A model generated the notes under the pieces. The model made no database searches. It was not told the origin of the DNA and saw only the letters and a list, made by a program, of their open reading frames with translations. Made by a program: the position numbers and the translations under genes. A stretch of 20,796 nucleotides of DNA from assembly GCA_021805485.1 (NCBI GenBank), contig JAJZFF010000042.1:1-20796 (forward strand), read 5' to 3'. This document shows positions 6,296-15,128 of the stretch, in pieces. This DNA comes from Pseudomonadota bacterium (GTDB lineage Bacteria > Pseudomonadota > Alphaproteobacteria > Acetobacterales > Acetobacteraceae). Positions within the stretch are counted from its first letter, which is position 1; every line of letters begins with the position of its first letter.

Positions 6296-7183
6296 TCAGG
6301 GCGCAATGAACCGCCCGCGCGCCGCGCCCAGCCGCTCGCCGATATGCCGGGCCACCTCGCTCACCCGCCTGGTCTTGTGCGTGTCGGGATGGGCGATCAG
6401 CCAGTAGCTCCGGGTAAAGCGCAGTTCGGGCACGAGGCGGCGCAGTTCGGGAAACCCGGCGGCCGCGTAATCGTGCAGGATGCCGATGCCATGCCCCGCC
6501 CGCACAGCCTCCATCTGCCCGACCACGCTGCCGCACTCGAAATGCCGCTGCATGATCCGCCCGAGCGTCGCCGCGTAGTCGAGCGCCGGGCTGTAGGCCA
6601 GTTCCTCGACATGGGTGACGAACAGGTGCCCGGCGAGATCCTCCTGCCGCCGGATCGGCCCGTGCCGGTCGAGATAGGACGCGGCGGCATAGACGCTCAA
6701 TGTGTAGTCGGTGAGCTTGCGCACCACGAGCCGCCCCTGTTTCGGCCGCTCCAGAGTGATGACGAGGTCCGCCTCCCGCCGCGACAGCGAGAAGGTGCGC
6801 GGCAGCGGCACGAGCTGAATGGTCAGTTCGGGGTGCCGCGCCGCCAGCGCACCGAGTTCGCGGGCGAGGAAATAGTTGCCGAGTCCATCCGGCGCGCCGA
6901 TGCGCACCACCCCCGCCACGTCTTCCGCCGTTCCGGCGAGCGCCGTGCCGACGCGCAGGAAATCCGACTCCGCCCGCTCGGCGGCGAGCAGCAGGGCCTC
7001 GCCCGCCCCGGTCAGCGTGCAGCCGCCGGTATGCCGCTCGAACAGCTTCGCGCCCAGTTCCTCCTCCAGCGCCGAAAGCTGCCGCCCCACCGTCGCGTGG
7101 TTCAGCCGCAGCTGCCGCGCCGCGCCGAGAATCTGGCCGTGCCGCGCCACCGCGAGGAAAATCCTGATCCGGTCCCAGTTCAT
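6296..7183 (-). CDS. LysR-family transcriptional regulator, divergent from mmsA
   Basis: A 295-residue regulator from the ATG at 7183. It opens [17 protein letters not shown], the usual start of the LysR winged helix-turn-helix. [19 protein letters not shown] forms the recognition helix region at about residues 21-39, and LGAKLFER follows. The rest (about 90-290) is the effector-binding domain. A GTG at 7207 would add eight residues; neither start has a good Shine-Dalgarno sequence, and family alignment favours the ATG. It is transcribed divergently from mmsA across 112 bp, the classic layout for a LysR protein controlling its neighbour. Its ligand may therefore be an intermediate of valine, propionate or inositol-type catabolism. 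That link is inferred from position only. Confidence 0.92.
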   Translation of the reverse strand: MNWDRIRIFLAVARHGQILGAARQLRLNHATVGRQLSALEEELGAKLFERHTGGCTLTGAGEALLLAAERAESDFLRVGTALAGTAEDVAGVVRIGAPDGLGNYFLARELGALAARHPELTIQLVPLPRTFSLSRREADLVITLERPKQGRLVVRKLTDYTLSVYAAASYLDRHGPIRRQEDLAGHLFVTHVEELAYSPALDYAATLGRIMQRHFECGSVVGQMEAVRAGHGIGILHDYAAAGFPELRRLVPELRFTRSYWLIAHPDTHKTRRVSEVARHIGERLGAARGRFIAP

Positions 7184-7210
7184 CGCGGCGAACGTTATTT
7201 CATGCACATC

Positions 7211-7250
7211 GATACCGCAATTCTGCGCGTTGATATGCGGAATTCAAAGC
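7211..7250. promoter_or_regulatory. Candidate LysR operator in the lysR-mmsA intergenic region
   Basis: The region contains CCGCA (7215-7219) and its inverse TGCGG (7236-7240), plus a compact palindrome CGCAATTCTGCG (7216-7227) in a patch that is AT-rich for this genome. Divergent LysR-target intergenic regions usually carry such dyads. No clean T-N11-A consensus with long arms is present, so the exact site is uncertain. Confidence 0.35.
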
Positions 7251-7295
7251 GCGAAAAGCGTCGCCGCCATCCCATCAGACGGAGGAGGAATTTCC

Positions 7296-8795
7296 ATGCC
7301 GACCGAGATCCAGCATTTCATCGAGGGCCGCCTCGTGCCGGGCCAGAGCGGCCGCACCGCGCCGGTCTACAACCCCGCTACCGGCGAGGTCGCCGCCCAG
7401 GTTCCGCTCGCCTCCGAGGCCGAGATCGCTTCCGCCATCGCCGCCGCCGCCAGGGCCTTTCCCGGCTGGTCCGAAACCACCCCGCTGCGCCGCGCGCGCA
7501 TCCTCAACCGCTTCCTGCACATCCTTGAGGAGCGGATCGACGATCTCGCCGCGGTCATCTCCGCCGAGCACGGCAAGGTGATCTCGGACGCGAAGGGCGA
7601 GGTGCAGCGCGGCATCGAGGTGGTCGAGTTCGCCACCGCCGCCCCGATGCTGCTCAAGGGCGAGGTCACCGAGAATGTCGGCACCAGGATCGACAGCCAC
7701 TCAATCCGCCAGCCGCTCGGCGTTGTCGCCGGCATCACCCCGTTCAACTTCCCCGCGATGGTGCCGATGTGGATGTTCCCCGTCGCGCTGGCCTGCGGCA
7801 ACTGCTTCATCCTCAAGCCCTCCGAGCGCGATCCCTCGGCCGCCCTGCTGCTCGCGCAATGGCTGAAGGAAGCCGGCCTGCCGGATGGCGTGTTCAGCGT
7901 CGTGCATGGCGACAAGACCGCGGTGGACGCGCTGCTGACCCATCCGGACATCGCCGCCGTCAGCTTCGTCGGCTCCACCCCGATCGCCCGCTACATCTAC
8001 GAAACCGCCGCCCGCCACGGCAAGCGCGCGCAGGCGCTGGGCGGAGCGAAAAACCACATGATCATCATGCCGGACGCGGACATGGACCAGGCGGTCGATG
8101 CGCTGATGGGCGCGGCCTATGGCTCGGCCGGCGAGCGCTGCATGGCGATCTCGGTCGCCGTCCCAGTCGGTGAGGCAACCGCCAATGCGCTGGTCGAGCG
8201 TCTCGCCCCCCGCGTGCGCGACCTGCGCATCGGCCCGGGCACTGACCCCGAGGCCGAAATGGGTCCGCTCGTCACCCGCCAGCATCTCGACAAGGTGCGC
8301 GGCTATATCGACGAGGGTGTTGCAGCCGGCGCCGAACTCGTCGTCGATGGCCGCGACTTCCGCCGCCAGGGCTACGAGAACGGCTTCTTCATCGGCGGCA
8401 CCCTGTTCGACCGCGTCACCCCGGAGATGAAGATCTACCGCGAGGAAATCTTCGGCCCCGTGCTCTCGGTGGTCCGCGCCGGCAGCTTCGACGAGGCGGC
8501 GGGCATGATCAACGCCCATGAATTCGGCAACGGCACCTCGATCTTCACCCGCGACGGCGATTCGGCCCGCGAATTCGCCCACCGCATCCAGGTCGGCATG
8601 GTCGGCATCAATGTGCCGATCCCGGTGCCGATGGCGTTCCACTCCTTCGGCGGCTGGAAGGCCTCGCTGTTCGGCGACCACCACATGCACGGGCCGGAAG
8701 GCGTGCGCTTCTACACCAAGCTCAAGACGATCACGACCCGCTGGCCCACCGGCATCCGCGCCGGCGCCGAATTCGTGATGCCCACGATGAAGTAA
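7296..8795 (+). CDS. mmsA: Methylmalonate-semialdehyde dehydrogenase (CoA-acylating)
   Basis: A 499-residue member of the aldehyde dehydrogenase superfamily. It oxidises methylmalonate semialdehyde to propionyl-CoA and malonate semialdehyde to acetyl-CoA, using NAD+ and CoA, in valine, thymine or inositol breakdown. Visible features are PFNFP near residue 149, the catalytic Cys282 within [10 protein letters not shown], and EEIFGPVL near 383. [14 protein letters not shown] near 441 is typical of MmsA rather than other ALDHs. The usual general-base Glu region reads LGGAKNHM (248-255), again as expected for this CoA-dependent subfamily. The ATG at 7296 has a very strong GGAGGAGGAA site (7281-7290). 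It is transcribed alone, divergent from a LysR gene and followed by strong hairpins. No mmsB or acyl-CoA gene is adjacent, so the exact pathway cannot be read from context. Confidence 0.96.
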   Translation: MPTEIQHFIEGRLVPGQSGRTAPVYNPATGEVAAQVPLASEAEIASAIAAAARAFPGWSETTPLRRARILNRFLHILEERIDDLAAVISAEHGKVISDAKGEVQRGIEVVEFATAAPMLLKGEVTENVGTRIDSHSIRQPLGVVAGITPFNFPAMVPMWMFPVALACGNCFILKPSERDPSAALLLAQWLKEAGLPDGVFSVVHGDKTAVDALLTHPDIAAVSFVGSTPIARYIYETAARHGKRAQALGGAKNHMIIMPDADMDQAVDALMGAAYGSAGERCMAISVAVPVGEATANALVERLAPRVRDLRIGPGTDPEAEMGPLVTRQHLDKVRGYIDEGVAAGAELVVDGRDFRRQGYENGFFIGGTLFDRVTPEMKIYREEIFGPVLSVVRAGSFDEAAGMINAHEFGNGTSIFTRDGDSAREFAHRIQVGMVGINVPIPVPMAFHSFGGWKASLFGDHHMHGPEGVRFYTKLKTITTRWPTGIRAGAEFVMPTMK

Positions 8796-8818
8796 ACGCA
8801 GGCATCAGCCTGACCCCG

Positions 8819-8850
8819 AACGGCCCGGATCGCCCGATCCGGGCCGTTTC
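8819..8850. terminator. Strong terminator hairpin after mmsA, usable from both sides
   Basis: A perfect 13-bp stem (8819-8831 with 8836-8848, GCCC loop) is followed by a short T run on the plus strand. The complementary A-rich left flank gives TTCGGGG on the other strand. It begins 23 bp after the mmsA stop and lies between convergent genes. Confidence 0.8.
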
Positions 8851-8854
8851 CGTG

Positions 8855-8874
8855 TCCGATCCGACAGGATCGGA
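8855..8874. terminator. Second hairpin between mmsA and thpR
   Basis: TCCGATCC and GGATCGGA form a perfect 8-bp stem with a GACA loop, seven bases before the thpR stop codon. It probably belongs to thpR mRNA termination or 3' protection together with the larger adjacent hairpin. Confidence 0.55.
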
Positions 8875-8881
8875 TGGTGCC

Positions 8882-9469
8882 CTACCGCCAGCCCTCGGCG
8901 TCCTTGTCCTCATGCAGTCCCGCTTCCGAAGCTGCCGCGCCGAGCGGGTATTCGACCTCCGCCGTATAGGCCGGGTGGTCGGCGCTGAGCTGCGAGCTGA
9001 ACAGCGTCATGTGCCCGACCTCGATCGGCGGCGAGCGGTAGAGATTGTGGCTCTGCACGAATTCCGCGAAGCGCGGGCCCACCGGCAGGTCCATCCGCGC
9101 CAGCGTCACGTGCGGGGCATAGCGCCGCCGCTCCGGCGCCAGCCCGATCCGCCGTAGCGCGGTCTCGATCTTCGCCTGCAGGTGCAGCAGCGCCGGATTG
9201 CGGTCCACCCCGATCCACAGCGATGTCACCCGGCCGCCCTTCTCGAACCAGCCCGCGCCGGCCAGGGTGAGCGGAAACCCCGGCGCGCGGATCGCGGCGA
9301 GCGCGTGGTCGATCTCCTCGGCCTCGATCCGGCCGGTTTCGCCAATGAAGCGCAGCGTCAAATGGATGTTCTGCGCCGGCACCCAGCGCGCGCCCTGCAG
9401 GTTGAAGGCGAAGCCCGCCAAGGTCTGCCTGATCTCCCAAGGCAGATCGAGGGCGATGAAAAGGCGCAT
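8882..9469 (-). CDS. thpR: RNA 2',3'-cyclic phosphodiesterase (LigT/ThpR, 2H superfamily)
   Basis: A 195-residue cytoplasmic protein with the two catalytic HxTx motifs of the 2H phosphoesterases: HLTL at 36-39 (followed by RFIGE) and HVTL at 120-123. It opens MRLFIALDLP, as the family does. ThpR hydrolyses RNA 2',3'-cyclic phosphate ends to 2'-phosphates and shows 2'-5' ligase activity in vitro; its physiological role is unclear. The ATG at 9469 is preceded by GAGGAGGG. It lies 55 bp downstream of argC on the same strand, probably co-transcribed with it, although no functional link is known. The tail after about residue 175 is hydrophilic and extends slightly beyond the usual core. Confidence 0.93.
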   Translation of the reverse strand: MRLFIALDLPWEIRQTLAGFAFNLQGARWVPAQNIHLTLRFIGETGRIEAEEIDHALAAIRAPGFPLTLAGAGWFEKGGRVTSLWIGVDRNPALLHLQAKIETALRRIGLAPERRRYAPHVTLARMDLPVGPRFAEFVQSHNLYRSPPIEVGHMTLFSSQLSADHPAYTAEVEYPLGAAASEAGLHEDKDAEGWR

Positions 9470-9524
9470 CTGTTTGCCCTCCTCTCGGCACCCATCGTGG
9501 GCGGCGCCGTGCGGCGGGTCAAGA

Positions 9525-10478
9525 TCAGGCGTGCGCCGCGGCGGAGACCTCCCGGCTCGCGTTCAGCCCGAGCATCAGCCCGATATTCTGCACCGCCGCG
9601 CCCGAGGCGCCCTTGCCCAGGTTGTCGAGCCGCGCGACCAGCACCGCCTGGCTTTCGGCCTCGTTTTCGAACACGAACAGCTCCATCAGGTCCGAACCTT
9701 CGGCCGCCGCCGCCTCCAGCCGCTGCTCGCAGGGCGTCTTGCGGACCACCACCTGCTGCCCGCCGCCGTCATACCGGTCCATCAGCGCCGAGCCGATCTC
9801 GCGCGCGGTCGGCCGGCCGGGCAGGGTGTCGAGATGCAGCGGAATCGAGACCAGCATGCCCTGGCGGAAATGCCCGACCGAGGGGACGAAGATCGGCCGC
9901 CGCGCCAGCCCGGCATGGGCGACGATCTCCGGCAGGTGCTTGTGGTTGAGCGACAGCGCGTAAAGCTCGAAGGGCGGGCCGCCGGCGCTTTCATGATCGG
10001 CGATCATCGCCTTGCCGCCGCCCGAATAGCCCGACACCGCGTTGATCGCGACCGGATGGTCCTCCGGCAGCATCCCGGCATCGACGAGCGGCCGCAGCAG
10101 GGCGATGGCGCCGGTGGCGTAGCAGCCGGGATTGGCGACGCGCGGCGCCTCGGCGATGGCGGCCGCCTGTCCCGGCGCCAGTTCGGCGAAGCCATAGGTC
10201 CAGCCGGGGGCGGTCCGGTGCGCCGTGCTCGCGTCCAGCAGGCGCGGCGCGGCGCTGCCCATCCCCTCGACCATGGCGGCTGCCTCGCGCGCGGCCGCGT
10301 CCGGCAGGCACAGCACCACGAGATCGACCATCTCCATCATCGCGCGGCGCGCCGACGGGTTCTTGCGCATCGCCGGTTCGAGGCTGCGCAGCGCCACGCC
10401 GGGCATCCGCCGCAGCCGCTCCACTATCTGCAGGCCTGTCGTTCCGGCCTCGCCGTCGATGAACACGCTCCTGGTCAT
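9525..10478 (-). CDS. argC: N-acetyl-gamma-glutamyl-phosphate reductase, short (type 2) form
   Basis: A 317-residue NADPH-dependent enzyme of arginine biosynthesis that converts N-acetylglutamyl phosphate to N-acetylglutamate semialdehyde. The NADP-binding loop is the type 2 form DGEAGTTG (8-15). The catalytic Cys119 lies in ANPGCYATG, and VSGYSGGGK and NHKHLPEI follow in the substrate region. The length of about 310 fits type 2 ArgC; type 1 is longer. The ATG at 10478 has AAGGAG eight bases upstream (10487-10492). It is divergent from secB across 83 bp and followed by thpR. No other arg genes are nearby, as is common in alphaproteobacteria, where argC is often detached from the rest of the pathway. 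Confidence 0.95.
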   Translation of the reverse strand: MTRSVFIDGEAGTTGLQIVERLRRMPGVALRSLEPAMRKNPSARRAMMEMVDLVVLCLPDAAAREAAAMVEGMGSAAPRLLDASTAHRTAPGWTYGFAELAPGQAAAIAEAPRVANPGCYATGAIALLRPLVDAGMLPEDHPVAINAVSGYSGGGKAMIADHESAGGPPFELYALSLNHKHLPEIVAHAGLARRPIFVPSVGHFRQGMLVSIPLHLDTLPGRPTAREIGSALMDRYDGGGQQVVVRKTPCEQRLEAAAAEGSDLMELFVFENEAESQAVLVARLDNLGKGASGAAVQNIGLMLGLNASREVSAAAHA

Positions 10479-10561
10479 GGCGCAAGCTCCTTGTCACGCC
10501 ATGCTGGCACCAAACGCGCCCTTGTGCTAGGCGGGCCATCAGTCAAATGGAGCCACCACCG

Positions 10562-11062
10562 ATGTCCGAAACGCAGATCGCACCGCTCACGCTCAACATC
10601 CAGTATACGAAGGACCTGTCCTTCGAGGTTCCCGGTGCGCCGTCGATCTATACGCTCCTCCGCCAGGCCCCGACCGTGAACATCAATCTCGACGTTCAGG
10701 TCCAGCGCCTGCAGGACGACGCCCATGTCTACGAGGTGACGCTGACCACCCGTGCGGAAGCGACCCATCCGGCACCCGCCGAAAGCGGCAACGGCGCCGA
10801 GGGCGGCAAGGACCTCACCGTGTTCATCGCCGACCTGTCCTATGCCGGCGTGTTCACCCTGACCGGCATTCCGGACAACCAGATCGAGCCGGTGCTGCTC
10901 GTCGAATGCCCGCGCCTGCTTTTTCCCTTCGCCCGCAACATCCTCGCCGATGTGACCCGCGATGGCGGCTTCCCGCCGGTGATGCTCGGCCCGGTGGATT
11001 TCGTCGGCCTCTGGCAGGCCCGCCGCGCGCAGGACGACGGCGAGACCGTCGCCAACGCCTGA
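10562..11062 (+). CDS. secB: Protein-export chaperone SecB
   Basis: A 166-residue cytosolic chaperone that keeps precursors unfolded and hands them to SecA; it works as a tetramer. Family hallmarks are visible: YTKDLSFEVPGAP near 18-30, then the nearly invariant C-terminal half with ECPRLLFPFARNI near 115-127 and GGFPPVMLGPVDF near 135-147. The loop between strands (about 67-85) is longer and Ala/Gly/Pro-rich. The ATG at 10562 was preferred to an in-frame ATG 15 bp upstream because GGAG (10549-10552) sits nine bases before it and the family starts here. It is divergent from argC. thrC follows after 65 bp, so partial read-through is possible. Confidence 0.96.
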   Translation: MSETQIAPLTLNIQYTKDLSFEVPGAPSIYTLLRQAPTVNINLDVQVQRLQDDAHVYEVTLTTRAEATHPAPAESGNGAEGGKDLTVFIADLSYAGVFTLTGIPDNQIEPVLLVECPRLLFPFARNILADVTRDGGFPPVMLGPVDFVGLWQARRAQDDGETVANA

Positions 11063-11068
11063 TCCGCA

Positions 11069-11096
11069 GCGGCGCCGCCCCCGCGCGCGGCGCCGC
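11069..11096 (+). terminator. GC-rich hairpin between secB and thrC
   Basis: GCGGCGCCG and CGGCGCCGC form a perfect 9-bp stem with a 10-base loop, beginning seven bases after the secB stop. No T run follows directly (CCTTTCC comes ten bases later). It may be a weak terminator or a processing barrier. In DNA this GC-rich, such stems also occur by chance. Confidence 0.45.
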
Positions 11097-11127
11097 ACGC
11101 TGACGCCTTTCCAGGAACGACCTGCCG

Positions 11128-12531
11128 ATGCGCTACGTCTCCACCCGCGGTGCGGCTCCGTCCCGCGAATTCGACGATGTCCTGCTGGCCGGGCTGGCCG
11201 AGGATGGCGGGCTGTTCGTGCCCGAGACCTGGCCGGTCTTCTCCCCGGCGGAATGGCGCGCCCTGCGCGGCCTGCCCTATGCCGAGTTGGCCGCCCGCGT
11301 CATGGCACCGTTCATGACCGGCGGCGCCATCGGCTTCGACGACCTCCAGGCCATCACCCGCGCGTCCTATCGCGGCTTCGACCATGCGGCGGTCGTCCCG
11401 CTGGTCCAGCTCGAACCCTCGCTTTTCGTGCTCGAACTCTTTCACGGCCCGACCCTCGCCTTCAAGGATCTCGCCCTCCAGGTCGCCGGCCGCCTGTTCG
11501 ACCATGTCCTCTCCGCCCGCGACGAGCGGGTGACGATCGTCGGCGCCACCTCGGGCGACACCGGCTCCGCCGCGATCGAGGCCTGCCGCGACCGTCTGCG
11601 GGTCGACATCGCTATCCTCCACCCCGAAGGCCGCACCTCCGAGGTCCAGCGCCGGCAGATGACGACGGTCAACGCCCGCAACGTCCTCAACATCGCCCTT
11701 TCCGGCACCTTCGACGACTGCCAGGACCTGGTCAAGGCGATGTTCGCCGATGCGCCCTTCCGCACCGAACTGCGCCTCTCGGCGGTGAACTCGATCAACT
11801 GGGCGCGCATCGCCGGCCAGATCCCCTATTTCGCCGCCGCCGCCCTCGCCCTCGGCGCGCCGGACCGCCCGGTCGCCGTCTCGGTGCCGACCGGCAATTT
11901 CGGCAACATCCTCGCCGCCTGGGCGGCGCGGCAGATGGGCCTGCCGATCGAGCGCTTCATCGTCGGCAGCAATTCGAACGACATTCTCGCCCGCTTCCTC
12001 GCCGCCAACGACATGAGCACGGCCGGCGTGGTCGAAACCGTCTCCCCCTCGATGGACATCCAGGTCAGCTCGAATTTCGAGCGCCTCCTGTTCGAGGCGC
12101 TGGGCAGGGATGCGACGGCGACAGCCCGCACCATGACCGATTTCCGCGCGAGCGGGACAATGAAGGTCTCCCGCGAGGTCTGGCAGTCGGTCCGGCGGGA
12201 CTTTGCCGGTCTCGCCCTCGACGATGCCGCGACCCTCGCCGAAATCGCCCGTATCCGCGCCGAAACCGGCTACGTCGCCGATCCGCACACCGCGATCGGC
12301 ATCGCCGCCGCCCGCGCTGCCGCCCCCGTCGGTCTGCCGGTCATCGCGGCGGCGACGGCGCACCCCGCCAAGTTCCCCGAGGCGATGCATCGCGCGATCG
12401 GCATCCGCCCGGGGCTGCCGCCGCGTCTCGACGACCTATATGACCGTCAGGAACATTTCGTACGCGCGGGCAACAGCCTCGACGAGGTCGAGGCCCTGGT
12501 CCGCCATTTCGCGCACAGGAACGATGCATGA
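11128..12531 (+). CDS. thrC: Threonine synthase
   Basis: A 467-residue PLP enzyme catalysing the last step of threonine synthesis, O-phosphohomoserine to threonine. It begins MRYVSTRG with the N-terminal GLAEDGGLFVP segment seen in bacterial and fungal ThrC. The PLP lysine is Lys113 in HGPTLAFKDLALQ. GATSGDTGSAA near 139-149 is the substrate-binding loop, and PTGNFGN near 254-260 is the phosphate cup. The length fits the long ThrC class. The ATG at 11128 has AGGAA (11113-11117) ten bases before it. Its stop overlaps the start of the M16 peptidase (ATGA), a thrC-peptidase coupling that, from memory, is common in alphaproteobacteria. hom and thrB are not in the window. Confidence 0.96.
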   Translation: MRYVSTRGAAPSREFDDVLLAGLAEDGGLFVPETWPVFSPAEWRALRGLPYAELAARVMAPFMTGGAIGFDDLQAITRASYRGFDHAAVVPLVQLEPSLFVLELFHGPTLAFKDLALQVAGRLFDHVLSARDERVTIVGATSGDTGSAAIEACRDRLRVDIAILHPEGRTSEVQRRQMTTVNARNVLNIALSGTFDDCQDLVKAMFADAPFRTELRLSAVNSINWARIAGQIPYFAAAALALGAPDRPVAVSVPTGNFGNILAAWAARQMGLPIERFIVGSNSNDILARFLAANDMSTAGVVETVSPSMDIQVSSNFERLLFEALGRDATATARTMTDFRASGTMKVSREVWQSVRRDFAGLALDDAATLAEIARIRAETGYVADPHTAIGIAAARAAAPVGLPVIAAATAHPAKFPEAMHRAIGIRPGLPPRLDDLYDRQEHFVRAGNSLDEVEALVRHFAHRNDA

Positions 12532-13793
12532 GTGACACAGTGCAGGTGACGAAACTCGACTCCGGCCTGACCATCCTGACCGAGCGGATGGACCGGGTGG
12601 AGACCGTCTCCTTCGGCGCCTATGCCGGCGTCGGCACCCGCCACGAAACCGCGGCGGAGAACGGCGTCTCGCATTTCCTCGAACACATGGCCTTCAAGGG
12701 CACCGAGCGCCGCAGTGCGGCCGCCATCGCCGAGGCGATCGAGGATGTCGGCGGCCATATCAACGCCTATACCTCGCGCGAGCAGACCGCCTATTACGTC
12801 AAGCTGCTGAAGGAGGATCTCTCCCTCGGCATCGACATCATCGGCGACATTCTCTGCCATTCCACCTTCGATCCGGCGGAATTCGAGCGCGAGCGCGGCG
12901 TCATCCTGCAGGAAATCGGCCAAGCGAACGACACGCCGGACGACATCGTCTTCGACCATTTCCAGCTCGCCGCCTATCCCGACCAGCCGATGGGCTGGCC
13001 CACCCTCGGCACCGAGGAGATCATCCGCGGCATCGGGCCGGATGCGCTGCGCCGCTACATGAAGGCGCATTACACGCCGGAGAACCTCGTCGTCGCCGCT
13101 TCCGGCAATCTCGAGCACGCCCGTGTGGTCGATCTCGTGGCGAACCACTTCGCCGACCTGCCGGCCGCCACCCGCGCCGAGCCGCTGCCGGCGGATTATG
13201 CCGGCGGCGAATACCGCGAGCTGCGCGATCTCGACCAGGCGCATCTCGTTCTCGGCTTTCCGGCCGTCGGCTACGCCGATCCCGATTTCCATGCCGCGAT
13301 GCTGCTCTCCACGCTGCTCGGCGGCGGCATGTCCTCGCGCCTGTTCCAGGAAATCCGCGAGAAGCGGGGCCTCGTCTACTCGATCTACAGCTTCGCCCTG
13401 CCGGCGCGCGATGCCGGGCTGTTCGGCATCTATGCCGGCACCGGCGAGGCCGAGGCGGCGGAACTTGTCCCTGTCACCCTCGGCGAGCTGGCCAAGGTCC
13501 GCCAGAGCGTCTCCGAGGCCGAACTCCGCCGCGCCCGCGCCCAGGTCAAGGCCGGGCTGCTGATGTCGCTGGAGAGCACCGGCAGCCGCTGCGAGCAGAT
13601 CGCCCGCCAGTGGCAGATCTTCGGCCGCATCGTGCCGACAGCGGAAACCGTCGCGAAAATCGACGCCGTGACGGTGGACGACATCACAAATGTCGCCACC
13701 CGCATCTTCCGCTCCAAGCCCACGCTGGCCGCGATCGGCCCGGTCGGCCGCGTGCCGCAGATGCCGAAAATCATCGAGAGGCTGGCGGCGTGA
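12528..13793 (+). CDS. M16-family zinc peptidase (mitochondrial processing peptidase-like)
   Basis: A 421-residue protein with the inverted zinc motif HFLEH (49-53), giving the ligands His49 and His53 and the catalytic Glu52. The third ligand is probably Glu129 in VILQEIGQ. The second half carries GGGMSSRLFQEIREKRGLVYSI, the Arg/Tyr substrate-binding pair of active single-subunit M16B enzymes. The family cleaves short or unfolded peptides; alphaproteobacterial members are the closest bacterial relatives of the mitochondrial beta-MPP. No signal peptide is visible, so it is cytoplasmic. The start overlaps the thrC stop and the end overlaps the pmbA start, which indicates coupled translation. 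The natural substrate is unknown. Confidence 0.95.
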   Translation: MSDTVQVTKLDSGLTILTERMDRVETVSFGAYAGVGTRHETAAENGVSHFLEHMAFKGTERRSAAAIAEAIEDVGGHINAYTSREQTAYYVKLLKEDLSLGIDIIGDILCHSTFDPAEFERERGVILQEIGQANDTPDDIVFDHFQLAAYPDQPMGWPTLGTEEIIRGIGPDALRRYMKAHYTPENLVVAASGNLEHARVVDLVANHFADLPAATRAEPLPADYAGGEYRELRDLDQAHLVLGFPAVGYADPDFHAAMLLSTLLGGGMSSRLFQEIREKRGLVYSIYSFALPARDAGLFGIYAGTGEAEAAELVPVTLGELAKVRQSVSEAELRRARAQVKAGLLMSLESTGSRCEQIARQWQIFGRIVPTAETVAKIDAVTVDDITNVATRIFRSKPTLAAIGPVGRVPQMPKIIERLAA

Positions 13794-15118
13794 ACCGGCT
13801 CGGTCTGCTCGAAGCCCTGCTCGGCGAGGCGAAAGCCGCCGGCGCCGATGCCGCCGACGCGCTGATGGGTTCCGGCACCTCGCTCTCCGTCGGCCGCCGC
13901 CTCGGCAAGGTCGAGGAGATCGAGCGCGCCGAAAGCGACACGGTCGGCCTGCGCGTCTTCGTGGGAAGCCGCAGCGCCATCGTCTCCTCCGGCGCGATCG
14001 ACCCCGAGGGCTTCGCCCGCCTCGCCGAACAGGCGGTGGCGATGGCCCGCGTCGTCCCCGAAGATCGTTTCTCCACTATCCCCGACGCGCCGCCCCCGCC
14101 CGATTCCGCCCCACTCGACATGGACGATCCGGCCGAACCCGGCGTCGAGGCGCTGCTCGCCCGCGCCGCCGCGGCGGAAGAGGCGGCGCTCGCGGTCAAG
14201 GGCATCACCAATTCCGAGGGCGCCGGCGCCTCCTGGTCGCGCAGCCACGTCGCGCTGGCCACCTCGCGCGGCTTCGCCGGCGCCTATTCCCGCTCCAGTC
14301 ACGGCGTCTCCGTCTCGCCCATCGCCGGCGAGGGCGTGTCGATGCAGCGCGACTATGAGTATTCCGCCGCCGTCCACGGTGCCGATCTCGCCGACCCTGC
14401 CGGCCTCGGCCGCGCCGCGGCCGAGCGCGCGGTCAGCCGGCTCGACCCGCGCCGCCCCGCCACCGCGAAACTGCCGGTGGTCTACCACCCCCGCGTCGCC
14501 GGCTCGCTGCTCGGCCATTTCGCCGGCGCGATCAACGGTGCGTCCATCGCCCGCGGCACCAGCTTCCTCAAGGATGCGATGGGCCAGGCGATCTTCGCCC
14601 CCGGCATCTCCATCATCGACGATCCGCTGCGCCGCCGCGGACTGCGCTCGCGCAGTTTCGACGGTGAGGGCCAGCCCGTCTCCCGCCGCGCCCTGATCGA
14701 GGATGGACGGCTCACCACCTGGCTGCTCGACTCCCGCAGCGCCGCCCAGCTCGGCCTCGCCACCACCGGCCACGCCGCCCGCGGCACGTCCGGCCCGCCA
14801 TCCCCGGCGCCGAGCAATCTCTACATGCAGCCTGGCGCGCTTTCGCCCGAGGCGCTGATCGCCGATATCGGCCTCGGCCTCTATGTCATCGAGCTGATCG
14901 GCATGGGCGTGAACGGCATCACCGGCGACTATTCGCGCGGCGCCGCCGGCTTCATGATCCGCGACGGCCAGCTCGCCGAGCCGGTCGCCGAGGTTACCGT
15001 CGCCGGCAGCCTGCGCGAGATGTTCCTCCACCTCACCCCGGCGAACGACCTCGAATTCCGCCGCGGCACCGACGCACCGACGCTGCGGATCGAGGGCATG
15101 ACGATGGCGGGGGCCTGA
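13790..15118 (+). CDS. pmbA: TldE/PmbA metallopeptidase-like subunit, GTG start
   Basis: A 442-residue member of the TldD/PmbA family. It has ITNSEGAGASWS near residue 139 and the C-terminal MGVNGITGDYSRGAAGFMIRDG region. No HEXXXH zinc motif is present, so this is the PmbA (TldE) partner and not TldD. In E. coli, TldD and TldE together degrade and mature peptides such as microcin B17 and act on CcdA; TldE alone lacks the metal site. The GTG at 13790 overlaps the peptidase stop (GTGA) and has GAGAGG (13776-13781) eight bases upstream. An in-frame ATG much further upstream would lie inside the peptidase gene. tldD is not in the window. The gene ends 10 bp from the convergent slipin gene with no room for a terminator. 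Confidence 0.95.
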   Translation: MNRLGLLEALLGEAKAAGADAADALMGSGTSLSVGRRLGKVEEIERAESDTVGLRVFVGSRSAIVSSGAIDPEGFARLAEQAVAMARVVPEDRFSTIPDAPPPPDSAPLDMDDPAEPGVEALLARAAAAEEAALAVKGITNSEGAGASWSRSHVALATSRGFAGAYSRSSHGVSVSPIAGEGVSMQRDYEYSAAVHGADLADPAGLGRAAAERAVSRLDPRRPATAKLPVVYHPRVAGSLLGHFAGAINGASIARGTSFLKDAMGQAIFAPGISIIDDPLRRRGLRSRSFDGEGQPVSRRALIEDGRLTTWLLDSRSAAQLGLATTGHAARGTSGPPSPAPSNLYMQPGALSPEALIADIGLGLYVIELIGMGVNGITGDYSRGAAGFMIRDGQLAEPVAEVTVAGSLREMFLHLTPANDLEFRRGTDAPTLRIEGMTMAGA

Positions 15119-15128
15119 GCCTACCGGC

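Noticed and set aside
10840..15031. Long minus-strand frames opposite secB/thrC (10840-12390) and the peptidase/pmbA genes (13430-15031)
   Set aside because: The opposite strand encodes well-conserved enzymes with catalytic motifs. These products are Gly/Ala/Asp/Glu/Arg-rich with no family resemblance.
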